The notes beneath the pieces are model-generated. The model was not told the origin of the DNA. It worked only from the letters and a program-made list of their open reading frames with translations, and did no database searches. A stretch of DNA of 64,000 bases from Planctomycetaceae bacterium (GTDB taxonomy: Bacteria; Planctomycetota; Planctomycetia; Planctomycetales; Planctomycetaceae): contig CP051247.1 in NCBI GenBank assembly GCA_017795105.1, positions 4,806,001 through 4,870,000 of the forward strand, written 5' to 3'. Positions 10,909 to 20,569 of the stretch are shown in pieces. Each line of letters starts with the position of its first letter. Position 1 is the stretch's first letter. The translations under genes were made by a program, and so were the position numbers.

Positions 10909-13138
10909 GGAAGTGGTTGAGACGATACCCGTCCGGAGCACGGAGAAATCAGGATGGCGCGTCGCGGCATTCTGGCTGGCTGCCGTTCTACTCCTGTTGA
11001 GTGGAGGGCCCGTTCCGGGCGAACTCGTTCGGCTGCTTGATTCCCGCGAGCCGACCCTTTGGGGAGGAGCGGGCTGGCAGGTCCCTCTGGGAGAGGTCTC
11101 AGTCCTCGATCCTCTGCTTGAAGTGTCCTATCTGCTCTTCGCGCTCCTCGGAGCTACATTGATCACTGGGCTCGCCTGGCTGCAGCGATCGCTCTTTCCG
11201 GCTCCGGTGTTGCTGGTCGGGATCGCCGCTCTGGCCCTGGGAATGAAACCGGAGTTCACCGTTCCAGCAGCTGTTTTACTGGCTGTGAATGCTGGAATTT
11301 CCGTCACTCGCTCCCCGGGGAAGCAACTGGCGATCCTGGTCGGCGGAATCCTCGCGGCTATTCTCTGCACCCGGGAGTTCGGTCTCGTTACTGTTGGCCT
11401 GTTGATTGGTCCCGGCATTGATCTCTTCCGAACGCTCAAGAAGAAACCGGCGTTCCTCGTCACTGCAGGCGTAATTCTGGTGCTCAGTGGTTTGACGTTC
11501 GTGCCGGGTTTCGCGGAAACGGCGGCACGCTTTGCGACACCCGGGTTGACTCCGCACGCGGAGCGTTTGATTCCCTCGGCACGAAGTGTGATCGGCGGAG
11601 AGCCGCTCAGGGTGAGTGAATGGATTTTGCTGGCACTGCTCCTGCTTGCTGTTGTTCACGCGGTTCGATCCTCCGATCGCCTGCTGCAGACATTCGCTCT
11701 CGTGCCAGCTGCCTTGTTCTGCAGCCACTATCTCTGGCTGGTTGCGTTTCTGCTTTGCGTCAGCTTTCGGAAGCCGACACTCCTGGGAACATCGCCGCGT
11801 GTTGATCGCATCGCACTGGTGGCCGGGGTCTTTTTGGCCGGCTTTCAAGCGGCCCCCCAGTTGCCTGCCGTCATTGGCTTTGTTCTGGGGGATCCGAATG
11901 AGCATCGGCTCGAAGTCGCCGAATGGGAAAGCCGCGGGCATGTTCTGCTGATGAACCTCGATGACGCTAACGAATGGCAACCAGGTCGAATGCGGAAGCG
12001 GTATGATCTCGTGCTCGACGATCGCTGGGAGCGTGCCCGCGATCGGTTCGAGGATTACGCCGTGCTGTGCCGCGATTTGAACGAAGGGCGGGCCGGCAGT
12101 TATCTGCGGTCAGATCTCGGCTGGGGGGGCTACGCGCCTGTTCTCGATCGGATCGAGCCGACCCTGCTGGTTCAGTCTTCCGACAATCTGATCGAGATCC
12201 GTCGGCTTTCTCTCAGTCCGCACTGGCGAATTCTGGGGATTGACGCCGAACGGACCTACTTCGGCTATACCGATGATCGCACGATTCAGCCCCAGGGGCG
12301 GCGGGCGATTGAGCTGCTCAATCAACTCGAGTGGCCCCGAGGGAAAGCCGAGAGCCTGCCCGCGAATACGATTGTCGCCAGCTCATGGGAAGACTCTCTG
12401 AAGGTTTCAGCCGTCATTTGTGCGATTCGTTTCCCGTATGCGGCGATGCGTTACCTGTCCGACGACGGGGCCATCGAGACTCTCAAACAGCGATCGTGGT
12501 GTTGGGTCGAGATTTCACATCGCGTTCGACGGCACGCCGGGACGACGTCGCTGCTCGATCAGTCCCGCGCCATCGCCGGATTCCGGGAAGCGCTGGAATC
12601 GGAGGGGGCGAGTGCTGACGAATTGCTCGATATGGCGGTCAGTCTGGACGTGCTCGAAGCATACGGGCCTGCGGTCGAGTTTGCTCAGGCGAGTCTGCTG
12701 GAGGGATCGTTGAGTCCGGAACGACGAACTGAAGCCGAAGCCCTGATTGTGAAGGCGGGGGCAGCTCGCGAAATGCAGGTCGGCTCCGGCGATGAGCCCG
12801 AGCAGCGTCTGCGCCTTTATTTGAAGACCGGAGATCGTCAACTTGCGACCGAGCTCTTTTCCCAACTGTCTGCTAATCGGCAGCCGTTCTACGCGTTCCT
12901 GATCGGAGCAGCGGAGCGTTCCGCGGTGGACTTGTATCATGAATTGAGCGGTCTGATTGACGCCGGCCGTATTCCCTCCGACCTCGTCGATGAGGCCCGG
13001 TTCTATCAGGGGTGTCTCGGTCTCGAAGCTGGCGATACGTATGCGGCGGTCACGGCGTTTCAGGCCAGCCGAGAGATCGCGCCCGAGTCCCGGTTCACGC
13101 CGCTGCGAGAAATGTACCTGCTACGTCTCGGACGATAA
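10895..13138 (+). CDS. Polytopic membrane protein with helical-repeat C-terminus
   Basis: About 747 residues. The N-terminal 310 or so contain about ten or eleven membrane helices, such as VAAFWLAAVLLLLSGGPVPG and PAFLVTAGVILVLSGLTFVP. The rest is soluble, with TPR-like helices near the end (YQGCLGLEAGDTYAAVTAFQ). The plan resembles membrane glycosyltransferases of the ArnT/PMT type, but no catalytic motif was recognised, so the function is open. The start is uncertain: ATG at 10886 or 10895, both inside the end of the cytochrome gene, or TTG at 10844. The overlap suggests translational coupling with the seven-heme cytochrome. Confidence 0.8.
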   Translation: MQGNEEVVETIPVRSTEKSGWRVAAFWLAAVLLLLSGGPVPGELVRLLDSREPTLWGGAGWQVPLGEVSVLDPLLEVSYLLFALLGATLITGLAWLQRSLFPAPVLLVGIAALALGMKPEFTVPAAVLLAVNAGISVTRSPGKQLAILVGGILAAILCTREFGLVTVGLLIGPGIDLFRTLKKKPAFLVTAGVILVLSGLTFVPGFAETAARFATPGLTPHAERLIPSARSVIGGEPLRVSEWILLALLLLAVVHAVRSSDRLLQTFALVPAALFCSHYLWLVAFLLCVSFRKPTLLGTSPRVDRIALVAGVFLAGFQAAPQLPAVIGFVLGDPNEHRLEVAEWESRGHVLLMNLDDANEWQPGRMRKRYDLVLDDRWERARDRFEDYAVLCRDLNEGRAGSYLRSDLGWGGYAPVLDRIEPTLLVQSSDNLIEIRRLSLSPHWRILGIDAERTYFGYTDDRTIQPQGRRAIELLNQLEWPRGKAESLPANTIVASSWEDSLKVSAVICAIRFPYAAMRYLSDDGAIETLKQRSWCWVEISHRVRRHAGTTSLLDQSRAIAGFREALESEGASADELLDMAVSLDVLEAYGPAVEFAQASLLEGSLSPERRTEAEALIVKAGAAREMQVGSGDEPEQRLRLYLKTGDRQLATELFSQLSANRQPFYAFLIGAAERSAVDLYHELSGLIDAGRIPSDLVDEARFYQGCLGLEAGDTYAAVTAFQASREIAPESRFTPLREMYLLRLGR

Positions 13139-13484
13139 GCAAGATCGGGAATGGAAGGACTTCCGGAATTGTGAACGTCGGATAAGTTCCGCTTCACCCC
13201 CTCTAGCCAGAAGGTTTGCTGGAGCGCTACAATCGATGGACGGACTTTCCACTCGCTCGGGGAAATGACATGTACCTTCTGAATTCTGCTGGAATCCGTG
13301 TTCTGCGACTCCCATCTGTAGGCCGGCCTGTGCCATTGATTCCGGTCTGGAGGCGAAGAGCCCTCAGGCTCGATGCCCGTTCCGCGCCGGGGCGACTTCC
13401 TTCGATCTGACAGCGTCCTGCTGTCTGCGAACCATTATTCTTCGGACGTCGTTTCCCGCACCCCGTTCTCCAAGGCATCGTTCT
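13139..13484. other. Intergenic stretch without a recognised feature
   Basis: No convincing gene, terminator or repeat was seen. A TACAAT at 13228-13233 could be a -10 box for the acyltransferase gene but lacks a matching -35. Confidence 0.4.
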
Positions 13485-14660
13485 ATGGCTCGCAACCCGC
13501 TGTATCCTGAGATCGCGACCAATGGCAAGCTCGCGGTGACCTTTCGCGGCTACAACATCACCAATGCCGGCAAGACGGCCGCTCTCCTGGACCACCCGCT
13601 GCTCGGTCAGTATCTCGATCATCGACTCGAACAGGCCGACGCTCTCTGTTCCGATGTCATCAATCGTCACACGCAGATTCGACAGGACCTTATCGACGAA
13701 CGTCCGTCGGATCTCGACACCTACCCGGCCGATCTGGCGATGATCGTCGCCGTCGAGCTCGCTCACTGGGATGCACTTCAGGAACTTCTGGGAGAACAAA
13801 GAAGCAACATCAAGGTGCTCGTAGGGTACAGTCTCGGAGAAGTCACGGCGGCAATCGTCAGTGGGTTAATCGATTACGAAGCCGCCATGCGGCCCGTGCT
13901 TGAGCTTTCACGAGACGCCGCGGCTCTGGCAGACCGCGTGACCATGGGGATTGTTTTCTCGCGAGGTCCGGGACTCGATGTTGAACTGGTCCGGCAGAAG
14001 TGCGAAGCAATTACGGCTGAAGGCAAAGGCGTCATTGCCGTCTCCACCTACCTGGCGCCGAATACCGTGTTGCTGATGGGCGAAAACGAGACCGTCGACC
14101 GGTTCGGCTCGATGATGTCGGAGTTCCTGCCGAAAGCGACGCACCTGCGGAAGAATCAGCATCTCTGGCCGCCATTACACACGCCGATCGTGCTCCAGAA
14201 GCAGTTGCGTGATCGGGCAGCCGTGACGCTGCAGACGACCGAAGTCCATCCTCAGCAGCCGGCGATTCCGATTCTGTCCTGCGTCTCCGGGAATCTCGGC
14301 TACACCGGGTTCAACACGCGTAAAATGCTCACTGACTGGGTCGACCATCCCCAGCAGCTCTGGAAGTGCGTGCACGGCATTCTCGATATGGGAATCGACC
14401 ACGTCATTCACCTGGGCCCCGAGCCGAACATCATTCCTGCGACGCTGACTCGTATTGCCGACAACGTGCTCGCGCAGATCAATCAGCCGAATTGGATGGG
14501 CTACGGCCTGCGAACGTTCTCCAAGTGGGCCGGCTACCGCCGCTGGCTGAACAATCTGCTCAGCCACGACGCCGTTCTGCTCAGAGCCCCGTACGTGATT
14601 CAAACCGTTTTCGAAGATCGTCTGCTGGAGCCGGAGGAAGCCGTTAAGGTCGAAGCATAG
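13485..14660 (+). CDS. FabD-like acyltransferase-domain protein
   Basis: 391 residues. The nucleophile elbow is GYSLGE, where FabD malonyltransferases have GHSLGE, followed by the usual alpha-helix (AAIVSGLIDYEAAMRPV). A second conserved His may be that in LWPPLHTPIV, and GPEPNI resembles the closing FabD motif. An ungapped comparison places Leu where FabD has the malonate-binding Arg; an Arg stands two residues later. The protein is longer than FabD by about 80 residues. It may be a malonyl- or other acyl-CoA:ACP transferase. No ketosynthase or ACP gene is adjacent, so the pathway cannot be read from context. Confidence 0.8.
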   Translation: MARNPLYPEIATNGKLAVTFRGYNITNAGKTAALLDHPLLGQYLDHRLEQADALCSDVINRHTQIRQDLIDERPSDLDTYPADLAMIVAVELAHWDALQELLGEQRSNIKVLVGYSLGEVTAAIVSGLIDYEAAMRPVLELSRDAAALADRVTMGIVFSRGPGLDVELVRQKCEAITAEGKGVIAVSTYLAPNTVLLMGENETVDRFGSMMSEFLPKATHLRKNQHLWPPLHTPIVLQKQLRDRAAVTLQTTEVHPQQPAIPILSCVSGNLGYTGFNTRKMLTDWVDHPQQLWKCVHGILDMGIDHVIHLGPEPNIIPATLTRIADNVLAQINQPNWMGYGLRTFSKWAGYRRWLNNLLSHDAVLLRAPYVIQTVFEDRLLEPEEAVKVEA

Positions 14661-14694
14661 CCTGCTTTAAGACAGTCCACTGTGGTGGAGGCGT

Positions 14695-15873
14695 CTACTC
14701 TTCGAAGAGAACGATGCTGGTCGTGAAGCCGTGCAGATAGCTGCGCCCCCCCAGCGGACCAATTTCCCCTTGAGCGAAGAAGCCGGCCAGCGGGACCTCG
14801 CCATAGGCTTCACGCAGGGCGGCGGCATCGTGGTGCGGCGTCCCGAAGAGACGTTCGCCACGACCATTGCAGTTGAACAGCAACGCCCCTTTGACCGGTT
14901 CCTGGTACAGCTTGCGGTCCTGTTCGATCATCAGCAGCAGGTCTTCGTCGGCCGTCACTGAGTCCCGCACGTGGAACTGAACGGTGCGGCCTGCCCGAAC
15001 CGGCTGGCTGACGGCGATGGCTCCGGTTTCCGGATCGCTGCCGAGCACATTCGAGACGAGAAAATCACCCCGCTGAAACTCGTTCTTGTACTCGTTCGTC
15101 ACGACGCCGAGATGAGGTCCCTGTCGAACAAGCTCCTGATCTTCCTCGCCCAGATCTTCGAACATCTCCCGAAACTGCGTCATTGTCGGACGACCGCCGA
15201 GTTCATAGATGATGTTTCGCTCGGCTCGCGTGATCACGAAGGTATGCCCGATCGGGCGGCAGCCCTGAGAGACAATGGGGCGTACTCTGTGCTCGCCGCG
15301 ATACACGACGCCGACGGCTCCAAAGTCGATTTTCTCGCCGTTCAGGAACAGGCAGCTCTCACCCGGACCGACGCCGCCACTGGCGACCCCACCAAAGATT
15401 GGGGTGCCATTCAGGCCGTCCGTTAACTGCGGCAAACAGACATGCGGCGAAGAGCTGTACGGTTCGCAGAACAGGAAGACAGCTCCAAACGGGCGGTCGT
15501 TCAGGGAGTTAATCAGCGGGTGCCCGAAGCACTCGATTTTCTCCTGATCCTGGTCTCGCTCGAACTGCAAGTGGAAGGTTTGAAACTCCGCGTCCGTGTC
15601 GGCCATCGCCCAGAGCACGATGCCGGGGAGGCCTTCATTTTCCGAGCCGTCGTGAATCACCGCTTCCGTGGTGCAGCCGAGCAGATCGGTCGCGCCGAGT
15701 CGGGTTTGAATCGTGCCGGCGAGCGTCGAAAAGTGCTCTTCATGATGGTGCGTAACGAAGAGAAAGCAGAGTTCGGGCTTCTTCCCCTGGAGCGCGTCCG
15801 TCATCTCCGTCAGCAGGTTTTCCACCGCGCGCGGGGTATCTGCTTCATTGGTATGTCGGACATGAATTTCCAT
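14695..15873 (-). CDS. FIST-domain sensory protein
   Basis: About 392 residues. The N-terminal FIST region has the pattern LCFLFVTHHHEEHFSTLAGT and LLGCTTEAVIHDG, and a FIST_C region follows (GALLFNCNGRGERLFGTPHH, then PLAGFFAQGEIGPLGG). FIST proteins are thought to sense small ligands, perhaps amino acids, for signal transduction. There is no kinase or cyclase domain and none next door. The start at 15873 is preferred because GGAG lies nine bases upstream; ATG at 15939 has no such site. It converges with the acyltransferase gene. Confidence 0.88.
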   Translation of the reverse strand: MEIHVRHTNEADTPRAVENLLTEMTDALQGKKPELCFLFVTHHHEEHFSTLAGTIQTRLGATDLLGCTTEAVIHDGSENEGLPGIVLWAMADTDAEFQTFHLQFERDQDQEKIECFGHPLINSLNDRPFGAVFLFCEPYSSSPHVCLPQLTDGLNGTPIFGGVASGGVGPGESCLFLNGEKIDFGAVGVVYRGEHRVRPIVSQGCRPIGHTFVITRAERNIIYELGGRPTMTQFREMFEDLGEEDQELVRQGPHLGVVTNEYKNEFQRGDFLVSNVLGSDPETGAIAVSQPVRAGRTVQFHVRDSVTADEDLLLMIEQDRKLYQEPVKGALLFNCNGRGERLFGTPHHDAAALREAYGEVPLAGFFAQGEIGPLGGRSYLHGFTTSIVLFEE

Positions 15874-16067
15874 CAACACAACTCCGTTCGGCTCGATCGC
15901 GTCTGCCACGGCAGAATGGCGGCGCTTGCTCGCCTCCATTTGCGAAATCGTCAAGGCGGACCTCGATCCGTAGCTACGGAGACGATATCCTGTGGATACC
16001 TTTACGTTCAAGCGAAGCGGGTTGTCCCGCTGATATCAAGCACCGACCAAGTCGGGGAAGAGTTGAC

Positions 16068-16451
16068 ATGAGCCACCGCACCGTTGCGATTCTCGGCGCC
16101 AGCGAAAACCGGGAGAAGTTTGGCAATAAGTCGGTTCGGGCGCATCTGGCGGAAGGCTTCGAGGTCTTCCCGATCAATCCCAAAGCGACTGAGGTCGAAG
16201 GACTGAAATGTTATCCGTCGCTGAAAGACCTGCCGGTGAACTCTCTGGATCGAATCAGTGTCTACGTGCCGCCCAAAGTAGGCGTTCAGCTGCTCGATGA
16301 AATTGCAGCCGCGAATGCGAAGGAAGTCTGGTTCAATCCGGGAAGCGACAGCCCGGACCTGATCGACCGGGCGCGTGAAATGGGGATCAATGTCATTCAG
16401 GCCTGCAGTATTGTCGATGTCGGCCACATGCCGGGCGAATTCACCAGCTGA
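16068..16451 (+). CDS. CoA-binding domain protein
   Basis: 127 residues forming one CoA_binding_2 Rossmann domain: VAILGASENREKFGNKSVRA at the start, then FEVFPINPKATEVEGLKCYP and EVWFNPGSDSPDLI. Relatives such as YccU bind CoA but have no assigned reaction. The gene stands alone between the FIST gene, to which it is divergent, and a lipoprotein gene, to which it is convergent with five bases between stops. Confidence 0.9.
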   Translation: MSHRTVAILGASENREKFGNKSVRAHLAEGFEVFPINPKATEVEGLKCYPSLKDLPVNSLDRISVYVPPKVGVQLLDEIAAANAKEVWFNPGSDSPDLIDRAREMGINVIQACSIVDVGHMPGEFTS

Positions 16452-16455
16452 CAGA

Positions 16456-18711
16456 CTATTCGGTCGGCACCGGCTGCAGAATCAGGTAGTCCGGATGTGG
16501 AGTCAGTGAAGAATTCGCATCACCAGGAGCCGCTTCGCATTCCTGACAGTCGCCATCAATCGGACAGGCATGCGGCTGCTGGCCGGCAGTCGTGTGAATT
16601 GTCGGCTGCGGAGTCGCTTCCTGACGCTCTTCGTAGTGAGCATTTGTGATTTCAGGATCCTGAATCGCCTGGCGAATGGCGGGGGCGGGTGTCGGCTGCG
16701 GCTGGTGATCGCTGGTTGCCTTGGGAAGCGTGCGGATCTCGCCGCTGGCCATCTGAATCATGTTCTGCTGACGAGCCGCCACCAGATCCATTCTCATGGT
16801 CTGTTTCAATCGGGCGGCCACGGGATTCTGCGGCGTGACGACGATTGCATCATCGACTCGCAGCAGTCCCTGCTCACGGTGAAGCAGGACCTGCATCGTT
16901 CCCATTTCGCTCTTCACGGTGACGATCGTCTCTTCCACATCGGCGACGTACCGCTCGATGAACGAGTTTCCGGTGCCGGGCAGTGTTTCCGTTGTCCGCA
17001 GCTTGGCGTCAACGGCTTCTCCCGGACTCCGCTGGCTGACTTCAAGCGAGCCGTGCGTTCCGGCCGAGATGTGTTTCAGGAATGTGTAGGCATTCTGAGG
17101 CATTGACTTGGTGAGCGAGAAGACACGGTCGTAGAAGTCGTCGGTCACCAGGCGAATTGTGCTGTCGACGTGATCGTGGTGAATCGCAGCCGCCAGTTCG
17201 TAAACCGGCACAACAGCTGTCAGGTGATCCTTCAAGGATTTGTTTTCGCTCACGTCGGCGGCGGAGGGACGCACGAGGACATCATCGACGACGACCCGCC
17301 CACCCTGATCGTGGAGGACAACGGTGAACCGGTCCGATTCCGACTGCATATGAATGTGAGTGACGTTCCCCAGGAACTGCGTCTCGCGAATCTGGGCACT
17401 CTTGAAGTCAGAAAATGGCATTGGGACGACCGAGAGTGTCGATTCCGAAGCTCGATTCCAGACCTTCTCGTGGAAGTTTCGCGTCGAACTGTACTGCAGC
17501 ATTTTGCGATCGCGGGTCCGCAGGGCTTCGACAAACAGGGTCGCTGCCGGTCGAGCCGTGAGAGCTGCGGTCAGAGAGAGCGTCTGATCCTGATGCCGGT
17601 CGTAGAGTGTGACATCGGTGATCTTGTACTTGTCGGTGTCGACTTCGGCAATGGTCATCCGAATGGTCTGGTCGGTTCCGCTGATGATTACATCGGACGA
17701 ATTGTCGACGATTTTGACATCGACGTTTCCATTAATCGCCATGGAATCGGGCAGAGTCAGGTCGGCCAGGTTGGCCGGAGCGAGTCCGGCGGTGTAGAAC
17801 TTCTCGTTGGTCAGTTCTTTGAGTGACTGTTTGTCGTTTCGCTGCCAGGCGTCGAGGAACGCGAGCGACTCGTTCATGATCTGCGAGGTCTTCAGCAGCG
17901 ACGGAACATCGTCTTCTTTCTCTGAGGTTTCCAGACCGAGATCTTTCACGGTCCAGTCCGCGCCCGACTTTTCCATCGAGAGCATGAGCTTGCCGTGAGG
18001 ACGATTGATCTTCACCGCGGCTCGGTCGCCACTAATAAGCACTTCAGGACGGAAGGCTCCGCCCGGATTCGATTTCCCCATCATGCCGGAGATCGTTTCC
18101 GACAGGACATGAGGCGGCAGTTTGGCGAGCTGGCCGGAAAGGTCGTTGCCACATTGATCGAGCGCTCGCTGGCGATCGGTTCCCATCCACGCTTCGTAGA
18201 ACTCGCGAGAGGAAAGGAGCACGTCCATCTGATCGGTGACGGGCATCGTGATCGATTTATTGCCCGAGCGTTGCCGCAGGTAGATATCATCGACTTCCCA
18301 CTTCTTCGACTCTTCGTTGCGAACGAGGTGGTACTGAATTTTGCGTTTTGCGTCTTCGCCAAAGCCGATGGTGACCTTCCGCTCGGTTTCCGAGACGTCC
18401 TCAACGTGCAGAACTTCGAACTCTCCATCCGGAATCTTCAGCTGTTCCAGCGATTCGCCCGACTCGGGATGTCGCAGAGCGAGTTCATGAAATCGTGACG
18501 TCGATTTCTCCCGCAGCGCAACAATGTCCCCGGCTTCGAGCCCTTCCTGAAAGGCATTGACGGTCCGCTTCTCATGAAAGTTTGCGCAGCCACTTCCCAC
18601 AACGACCATGACCAGCAGGATCGCAGGGTAGGAGAACGCAGTGAGTGAATGGCCAGAACATCGTGGGCAGAACGGGAACGTCTGCCGAACGGCGGGCAGC
18701 ATCAGACGCAT
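16456..18711 (-). CDS. Lipoprotein with five NTF2-like repeats
   Basis: 751 residues. A hydrophobic signal segment ends in the lipobox VGSGC near residue 42. At least five related units follow, each starting with a helix such as VNAFQEGLEAGDIVALREKS, REFYEAWMGTDRQRALDQCG, LAFLDAWQRNDKQSLKELTN, FVEALRTRDRKMLQYSSTRN or YELAAAIHHDHVDSTIRLVT. Each ends in strands of the type KWEVDDIYLR, WTVKDLGLE or YKITDVTLYD. The pattern suggests tandem NTF2-like or DUF4878-like domains. The C-terminal 100 residues are Gln/Pro-rich and likely disordered. It would sit on a membrane facing the periplasm. The function is unknown. Confidence 0.85.
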   Translation of the reverse strand: MRLMLPAVRQTFPFCPRCSGHSLTAFSYPAILLVMVVVGSGCANFHEKRTVNAFQEGLEAGDIVALREKSTSRFHELALRHPESGESLEQLKIPDGEFEVLHVEDVSETERKVTIGFGEDAKRKIQYHLVRNEESKKWEVDDIYLRQRSGNKSITMPVTDQMDVLLSSREFYEAWMGTDRQRALDQCGNDLSGQLAKLPPHVLSETISGMMGKSNPGGAFRPEVLISGDRAAVKINRPHGKLMLSMEKSGADWTVKDLGLETSEKEDDVPSLLKTSQIMNESLAFLDAWQRNDKQSLKELTNEKFYTAGLAPANLADLTLPDSMAINGNVDVKIVDNSSDVIISGTDQTIRMTIAEVDTDKYKITDVTLYDRHQDQTLSLTAALTARPAATLFVEALRTRDRKMLQYSSTRNFHEKVWNRASESTLSVVPMPFSDFKSAQIRETQFLGNVTHIHMQSESDRFTVVLHDQGGRVVVDDVLVRPSAADVSENKSLKDHLTAVVPVYELAAAIHHDHVDSTIRLVTDDFYDRVFSLTKSMPQNAYTFLKHISAGTHGSLEVSQRSPGEAVDAKLRTTETLPGTGNSFIERYVADVEETIVTVKSEMGTMQVLLHREQGLLRVDDAIVVTPQNPVAARLKQTMRMDLVAARQQNMIQMASGEIRTLPKATSDHQPQPTPAPAIRQAIQDPEITNAHYEERQEATPQPTIHTTAGQQPHACPIDGDCQECEAAPGDANSSLTPHPDYLILQPVPTE

Positions 18712-18924
18712 GGGGTGAACCTGACGTTGAGTATGAGAAGAGGATCTCAGGGGGGAATTCCGCGGAGGGAATTGCTGTGATGGGATGGGGACTCTATGCT
18801 GACGTGTTGTCGCCGGTCAAGGTGAGCCCGACTCGCCCCCGAACGGCGATCTGCAAGCGGTTGTTCATGCAATTCTTACATATTGAATCGACCATTTCGC
18901 TCCCGTTTTTCCAGGGAAGTCCCC

Positions 18925-20133
18925 ATGCGATTCCTGTGTCTCTGTCTGTCTTTGCTGTTTTCCTCAGTTGCCTCGGCTGCCGAACCTGAGTTCATTCTCA
19001 CCATTACGTCCGGCGGCGAACGAACAGGACGACTTCCCGTTTCGATTGAGCTTCCCGCCGACGTCCGGGATGGCCACTGGGAATTGCTCGTGCCTTCATC
19101 CGGCCTACAGATTTCCGCTCAGACGGCCGGCAACCGCCTGGTGTTCCAACAGCCCGTAAAGTGGGCGGCTGGTTCGGTTCATTCGTTCGAGATGCGGGCT
19201 GCCGAACAACCGAAGAAGACGGCGTTCCGCTGGAACAACTCCCACGGCGATCTGACACTCTCGCGGAACGATGAGCCCGTCCTGAACTACAACGTCGCCA
19301 TCGATGAACCTCCCTCGGGGCTCGACCGGCTCTACCGGAAGAGCGGCTACTTTCATCCGGTTTATTCGCCGGCCGGCAATGTGCTCACGGCCGACTTCCC
19401 GGTCGATCATGCTCATCAGCACGGCATCTTTTTTGCCTGGGTGAAGACGACGATCGCCGGACATCCGATCGATTTCTGGAATCAGGCCCGAGGGACCGGG
19501 ACAATTCTTCATCGGGAGCTCAGCAGCTCTCAGCAGGGAAACGAATTCGCCTCATTCTCAGCCGAACTCGAACATCTGATGGACCCGACGGCCGACCCTC
19601 AAACGGCGCTTCAGGAGCAATGGTCGGTGAATGCGTTTCCATCCCCGACGTTCCACATCTGGGAACTGCAGTCCGAACAGCGAAACGTACTCGACGTCCC
19701 TGTGACTTTGGAGAAGTACCACTATGGCGGCATGGCGTTTCGCGGCAGCGTCGACTGGATCCTCAACAAAGACAACACCGAGTGTCGGATGCTCACCAGC
19801 GAGGGAGACAATCGCGAGCAGGGGAACCACAAAGCGGCTCGCTGGGTGAAGATTTCTGGACCTGCAACGGACGGTAAAGCGCAGACTTCACGCTGCGGAC
19901 TGGTGATGATGTCTCATCCCGAGAACGCTCGATCTCCTCAGAAAGTCCGGCTGCATCCGACAAAACCGTACTTCTGCTTCTGCCCGGTCGTCGATGAGCA
20001 ACTGATCCTCGAGCCGGGCGATGTTTTCCGCAGTCGCTATCTGATGGTGACGTTCGATGGAGATCCAGAGCCGCACGAGTTGGAGGAACTCTGGAGCGAT
20101 TACGCATGCGAACTGGATGTGAAGCTCGACTAA
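18925..20133 (+). CDS. PmoA-like (DUF6807) secreted protein
   Basis: About 402 residues, starting at the ATG at 18925 after AGGGAAG, with a clear signal peptide (FLCLCLSLLFSSVASA). The body matches the planctomycetal PmoA family (DUF6807): LYRKSGYFHPVYSPAGNVLT, then DHAHQHGIFFAW and YHYGGMAFRG. Despite the name it is not a methane monooxygenase subunit. The fold is expected to resemble galactose mutarotases, and the conserved His residues in HAHQHG may bind metal or sugar. Likely periplasmic, in carbohydrate handling. Confidence 0.9.
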   Translation: MRFLCLCLSLLFSSVASAAEPEFILTITSGGERTGRLPVSIELPADVRDGHWELLVPSSGLQISAQTAGNRLVFQQPVKWAAGSVHSFEMRAAEQPKKTAFRWNNSHGDLTLSRNDEPVLNYNVAIDEPPSGLDRLYRKSGYFHPVYSPAGNVLTADFPVDHAHQHGIFFAWVKTTIAGHPIDFWNQARGTGTILHRELSSSQQGNEFASFSAELEHLMDPTADPQTALQEQWSVNAFPSPTFHIWELQSEQRNVLDVPVTLEKYHYGGMAFRGSVDWILNKDNTECRMLTSEGDNREQGNHKAARWVKISGPATDGKAQTSRCGLVMMSHPENARSPQKVRLHPTKPYFCFCPVVDEQLILEPGDVFRSRYLMVTFDGDPEPHELEELWSDYACELDVKLD

Positions 20134-20301
20134 TTTTGATTCGCTAATGTTGGGGCTGCTTGTGAAAAAGCGGTCTTTCACATTGACGGATGCGGTGGAG
20201 ATGTCAGGATAGTTTCGCCCTCGATTCATTCGTGTTGGCACTCTGTTTCTTACGACCGGTTCTCGGTCGCACTGCACGGCAGGTTCCCTGAAGGAGACAT
20301 C

Positions 20302-20493
20302 ATGAAGTTGACCGATTTCTACAACGAAGTTTCACGCCACGTTGATACCGGAAAGACGCAGATCAACGTTGCGGAGACAAAGCGAGTCCTGGCGACGGCG
20401 TTTGAACTGCTGTCGAAGATGTCGGCCGATGAAATGGCTGACACCGTCTCAAAAGGACTCACCCAGGCCAAGAAACGGTCGATGAAGAAATAG
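20302..20493 (+). CDS. Small conserved cytoplasmic protein, unknown function
   Basis: 63 residues, no signal peptide, two predicted helices (AETKRVLATAFELLSKMSAD) and a basic tail (KKRSMKK). It is supported as a gene by GAAGGAG eight bases before the ATG and by the strong hairpin terminator after its stop. The family was not recognised. Confidence 0.8.
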   Translation: MKLTDFYNEVSRHVDTGKTQINVAETKRVLATAFELLSKMSADEMADTVSKGLTQAKKRSMKK

Positions 20494-20507
20494 AGTGATC
20501 CACGAAC

Positions 20508-20543
20508 AAAGAGCCGCGAAGATCATCGTCTTCGCGGCTCTTT
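20508..20543. terminator. Bidirectional intrinsic terminator
   Basis: A perfect 15-base stem (AAAGAGCCGCGAAGA with TCTTCGCGGCTCTTT, loop TCATCG) is flanked by A-rich sequence on the left and TTTT on the right. It ends the 63-aa gene on the plus strand and the convergent DUF1559 gene on the minus strand. Confidence 0.92.
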
Positions 20544-20569
20544 TGCGTTTAGGAGTTCACTGTGAGAAC

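Noticed and set aside
13216..13410. 64-codon plus-strand frame before the acyltransferase gene
   Set aside because: No ribosome-binding site and an Arg/Pro-rich sequence without family traits.
18925..20133. PmoA as methane monooxygenase
   Set aside because: The PmoA/DUF6807 family name is misleading; the sequence has no membrane helices or methane monooxygenase motifs.
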